Assembly (NCBI GenBank): GCA_021772095.1
Contig: JADYXR010000205.1
Location: forward strand, 1-64,000
DNA: 64,000 nt
DNA from: Candidatus Obscuribacter sp.
GTDB lineage: Bacteria; Cyanobacteriota; Vampirovibrionia; Obscuribacterales; Obscuribacteraceae
Reading direction: 5' to 3'
Below are positions 61,300 to 64,000 of the stretch, piece by piece. The translations under genes and the position numbers were made by a program. Under the pieces are notes generated by a model. The model did no database searches, was not told where the DNA came from, and worked only from the letters and a program-made list of their open reading frames with translations. How positions within the stretch are numbered: the first letter of the stretch is position 1; every line of letters begins with the position of its first letter.

Positions 61300-62547
61300 T
61301 TACCGGACAATTTTGACCGGTTCGGTTGGCTTGAGTGCTGTTCGCGCACCGAACAGTTTTCTCAATTGCGGCAATGCTTCATTTGCGGCAGCTCTGCCGG
61401 CCTCGACTGCGATTGGATAATCGGCTTCGTCCGTCGAGATAATTGAGATACCGCTCACCTCCGGATGAATGACCAGGTCGGCAACTCTTGCAAATTGTTC
61501 GTCGCGAATCGAGAGCATAATTGAAGTGACTCGGTTGGCGAGCAGCGTCAACTTCTGCATGTCTTTCGCGGTGACGTCTTCGAGTTTTTCGTCGACGTTG
61601 ACTGCGATAACGACGTCAGCGCCTATGTCTCGGGCGGTCATCGTGGGCAGATTAGTTCTGATGCCACCATCGGCGAGCAGCATGCCTTCGTACTCAACCG
61701 GCTTTACAATCGGAGGCAAACTGCAACTCGCGCGCACAATTTTACCGAGGTCGCCTTTCGTCATTCGATACGCTTTGCCGTCGAGCAAATTGACAACAGT
61801 GATGACGAGCGGCGTTGGCAGTGATTCTAATTTCGTATGTTCTTCGCCGACTGTTTTATTGATAAACGTTTCTAATGAATCGCCATTGTACAAACCTGGA
61901 TATCGTTTAATTCTTTTGAACGGAATCTTAGGCCGCACCGCCTTCTTCATAATTTGCACCGGCAGTGGAAACGGCGCAAACGCTTTTTTCACCTTGCCTT
62001 CTATGCAAAGTTCTTCAATTTTATCGAGTGGAACACCGGCGCAATATAATGATCCAATGATTGAACCCATGCTGTTCGCCACGATCAGATCGGGCTTCAT
62101 GTTATTCTCTTCGAGTACTCGCAACACACCGATGTGAGCGGCACCGCGCGCGCCACCACCACCTAGAACTAATGCAACTTTCGCAGGTTCAACGACTTTC
62201 CCAGGTGCGGTGTTTTTCGCAGATTCAACGACTTTTCCAGATGCTGTGACTTTCGCTGATTCAACGGCTTTGGCAGGTGCGGTAACTTGCCGGTCGGCTG
62301 CAATGGCTGACTGGTTGGATGCATCGACTTGCAGAGCGATTAACGCGAACAACGGCAAGGCAACAGAAATCGCCAACGACAATTGTCGTTGTATTCGAGC
62401 CGCACTCTTTTCATAAAATCGGTAATTGTTCACGAGTTTGCCGCGGAGCTTTCCTACAGTAACCCGATACAAATACAGGCGACAAAACAAACTGAGGTGA
62501 GTTTCGCGAGAGATCGGTATCCAGACCCCGCATAGCAAACTCGCCAC
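61300..62547 (-). CDS. Patatin-like phospholipase
   Basis: About 415 aa (start uncertain; GTG 62547 or GTG 62433). An N-terminal hydrophobic signal segment, then a short array of KVVESAKVTASG-type repeats, and a patatin domain: oxyanion VLGGGGARGAAHIGVL, nucleophile elbow ANSMGS (Ser, with Ala where the first Gly of GxSxG is usual) and catalytic Asp in LADGGIRTNLP. Expected outer-membrane or secreted lipid acyl hydrolase. Repeats of about 36 bp at DNA level encode the linker (about 62180-62300). Confidence 0.9.
   Translation of the reverse strand: MASLLCGVWIPISRETHLSLFCRLYLYRVTVGKLRGKLVNNYRFYEKSAARIQRQLSLAISVALPLFALIALQVDASNQSAIAADRQVTAPAKAVESAKVTASGKVVESAKNTAPGKVVEPAKVALVLGGGGARGAAHIGVLRVLEENNMKPDLIVANSMGSIIGSLYCAGVPLDKIEELCIEGKVKKAFAPFPLPVQIMKKAVRPKIPFKRIKRYPGLYNGDSLETFINKTVGEEHTKLESLPTPLVITVVNLLDGKAYRMTKGDLGKIVRASCSLPPIVKPVEYEGMLLADGGIRTNLPTMTARDIGADVVIAVNVDEKLEDVTAKDMQKLTLLANRVTSIMLSIRDEQFARVADLVIHPEVSGISIISTDEADYPIAVEAGRAAANEALPQLRKLFGARTALKPTEPVKIVR
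62180..62290. repeat. 36-bp tandem repeat in patatin-gene linker
   Basis: Three imperfect in-frame copies of GATTCAACGACTTTnCC(A/T)G plus a variable GTGCGGTG half, encoding the KVVESAK-type linker. Confidence 0.7.
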
Positions 62548-62586
62548 CTACCCATGCCGGGTTGCAAACAGATTTAATGTTGTCCG

Positions 62587-63672
62587 TTAGCTGACGGCGT
62601 GGGCGACTTTGCGTCCAGCACCAGAAGCGATAACGGTCCGGTAAATCTCCTCGTAACTGCTGGTCATCCGATCGACGCTAAACGACCGGGCGTGAGCGAT
62701 GCAATCAGACGACTTGATTCGATCGACTTCGCCGAACCTTGCGATCAGCTCGTCGACGCTGTCAGCGACAACAGAGTTGACCTTGTCCACCAGAATCTCA
62801 CGGACAGAACCACGGTCGAGCGCGACAAGCGGCGTTCCTGCTGCCAGTGCTTCGGTCATGACCAGCCCAAAAGGCTCTTCGAAGTGAATTGGATAGACAA
62901 CCGCTTTCGCCTTTCTGTATAAATTCAACTTCTCCTGGAAGCCGACTTCGCCTATGTATTCGATGCCATCATGCAGTTCGTCTTTGATGTTTTGCTCGAA
63001 ATACTCGGCGTCATTCGCGTCAACTTTGCCGGCAATTTTCAGCGGCAAATTAACGGCACGTGCGATTTTTATCGCATCAGCAGTGCCTTTGGCATGAGAG
63101 ACTCGGCCAAGAAACAACAAATAATCGCGATCTTTTTGTTCGCCAATCACATCAGGCGAAATTGGCTCGCGAGGGAATACGTCTTCGCCGACGGCGTTGT
63201 AAACGCGACCGACGTAATTGAGCTGATTCGGATAGTTCAAACGCTTGTAGGCATCACTAATAGCGATGACCGGCAAGTGCGGAAATTCAAGATAGATATC
63301 TGCGCAATAATCGATAATCGGATTATGATTGGTTGAAACCACTGGACAATTGAGCTTGTCCAGATACGGCCAGGCAATGAAACCCAGGTGGTTGTGTACG
63401 ATATCGAATTCGTTCTGCCGGCGCACGAGTTCTAAAATCAACCGAGTTTCGAAAGCGCACCATCTGTGGTGCGGCACTGCATCCATTCGCAGTCCACGCG
63501 GAGCGACACTGATCAATTCGGCTTCAGTGAGCGAATCTCCCGTCGCGAAAAGCGTGACATTATGTCCGCGTCGAAGCAACTCTTCGGTGAGTTGGCTTAC
63601 AACCAACTCGGTGCCGCCGTATCCCTTCGGCGGCACTGATTCCGTCAGCGGGGCCAGTTGAGCGATTCTCAC
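62587..63672 (-). CDS. Family-4 glycosyltransferase
   Basis: 361 aa, GT-B fold. The N-terminal half has the acceptor-side loop (PPKGYGGTELVVSQLTEELL, DIVHNHLGF); the C-terminal half the nucleotide-sugar site (LFLGRVSHAKGTADAIKIA, FEEPFGLVMTEALAAGTPLV), including the EEPFG acidic element typical of GT4. Cytoplasmic. GGAG eight bases before GTG 63672 sets the start. It lies 12 bases after the debranching-type gene, so the two act together in glycan or trehalose/glycogen metabolism. Donor and acceptor not readable. Confidence 0.92.
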   Translation of the reverse strand: MRIAQLAPLTESVPPKGYGGTELVVSQLTEELLRRGHNVTLFATGDSLTEAELISVAPRGLRMDAVPHHRWCAFETRLILELVRRQNEFDIVHNHLGFIAWPYLDKLNCPVVSTNHNPIIDYCADIYLEFPHLPVIAISDAYKRLNYPNQLNYVGRVYNAVGEDVFPREPISPDVIGEQKDRDYLLFLGRVSHAKGTADAIKIARAVNLPLKIAGKVDANDAEYFEQNIKDELHDGIEYIGEVGFQEKLNLYRKAKAVVYPIHFEEPFGLVMTEALAAGTPLVALDRGSVREILVDKVNSVVADSVDELIARFGEVDRIKSSDCIAHARSFSVDRMTSSYEEIYRTVIASGAGRKVAHAVS

Positions 63673-63684
63673 TTTCGTTACTCC

Positions 63685-64000
63685 TTATGTTTCGACGACA
63701 ACTCGAATGTCGCCTTGTTTTCGCAACACCGTACAATAGGTAGAGTCACCTTCACGTCTCAAAGCGATGTCCACCTGGGCGTTTCCAAGCTTCAATCCAT
63801 AAATTCTCAATTGGCTGAGCCACATAGGCAATACCGGATCAACGATTCGTAGTCGTCGATTGCTCGCATCCGGTGCTAAATTTACGCAAGCTCTCAACAT
63901 CTGAAAAATGGCTCCAGCAGCCCATGCCTGAGGTCGGCAGGAAACCGGATAATCGATCGGCTGAGGCGAATTGGCGCGCTCAAAACCGCAAAATAGTTCA
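63685..64000 (-). CDS. Amylo-alpha-1,6-glucosidase-like protein, C-terminal part
   Basis: Partial: runs off the right edge, about 105 residues seen. ELFCGFERANSP, YPVSCRPQAWAAGAIFQMLR and a beta-rich tail (LRIVDPVLPMWLSQLRIYGL) match the last helix of the (alpha/alpha)6 barrel and the closing sandwich of glycogen-debranching/GH63/GH133-type enzymes seen beside GT4 genes. Upstream gene of the GT4 operon. Family fairly sure; substrate not. Confidence 0.8.
   Translation of the reverse strand, partial: ELFCGFERANSPQPIDYPVSCRPQAWAAGAIFQMLRACVNLAPDASNRRLRIVDPVLPMWLSQLRIYGLKLGNAQVDIALRREGDSTYCTVLRKQGDIRVVVET

Overview
The window reads as chromosome of a Gram-negative bacterium with near-even base composition. 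Many exported TPR, coiled-coil and low-complexity proteins occur beside Ser/Thr kinases, two matrixin-like proteases, an Rcp1-like response regulator, a group-2-type sigma-70 factor, MshEN-like repeats and a bestrophin-like channel. This mix suggests a non-photosynthetic relative of Cyanobacteria (Melainabacteria/Vampirovibrionia, for example the Obscuribacterales). That is an inference: the window holds no rRNA, tRNA or universal marker gene. I found no phage, insertion sequence or CRISPR array.

Layout. 0-14 kb: a divergent kinase-like protein, an operon of a TPR/matrixin protease and a Ser/Thr kinase with leucine-rich repeats, then TPR and exported proteins of unknown function. 13.8-15 kb: a small operon of a ScdA_N-domain protein, an Rrf2 regulator and an unknown protein. 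15-22 kb: SMP-30 lactonase, bestrophin-like channel, MshEN-repeat protein, glycine-zipper protein and a degenerate receiver. 22-28 kb: aldo/keto reductase, exported glutathione peroxidase, exported MsrB, diacylglycerol-kinase-like enzyme and a Cys-phosphatase, with a gap holding three near-perfect stem-loops (possible RNA). 28-33 kb: a di-iron protein with its TetR regulator and a candidate operator, a second matrixin, and a secreted protein with a duplicated domain. 33-43.5 kb: DUF4173 protein, OmpR/histidine-kinase pair, ArsC-like protein divergent from dinB, pirin, FG-repeat protein, TPR and Sel1 proteins. 43.6-50.7 kb: a zone of decay with an AlkB-like remnant, an RND efflux adaptor and pump each broken by a one-base frameshift, and a deleted ThDP enzyme. 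51-54.5 kb: an ABC exporter operon with a membrane-anchored thioredoxin-fold protein. 54.7-61.2 kb: two small membrane proteins and a regulatory block of sigma factor, XRE-receiver fusion and a PAS histidine kinase whose N-terminus aligns with plant ethylene receptors. 61-64 kb: patatin-like phospholipase, family-4 glycosyltransferase and the end of a glycogen-debranching-type enzyme.

Themes. Signalling, envelope antioxidant repair (exported GPx and MsrB) and envelope remodelling dominate. At sequence level two patterns stand out. Gaps after stop codons often hold short degenerate tandem repeats, each with its own unit; the one after dinB seems seeded by the last codons of the gene. The 9-mer GTGGTGGCA and CCACC-GGTGG palindromes recur far above chance.
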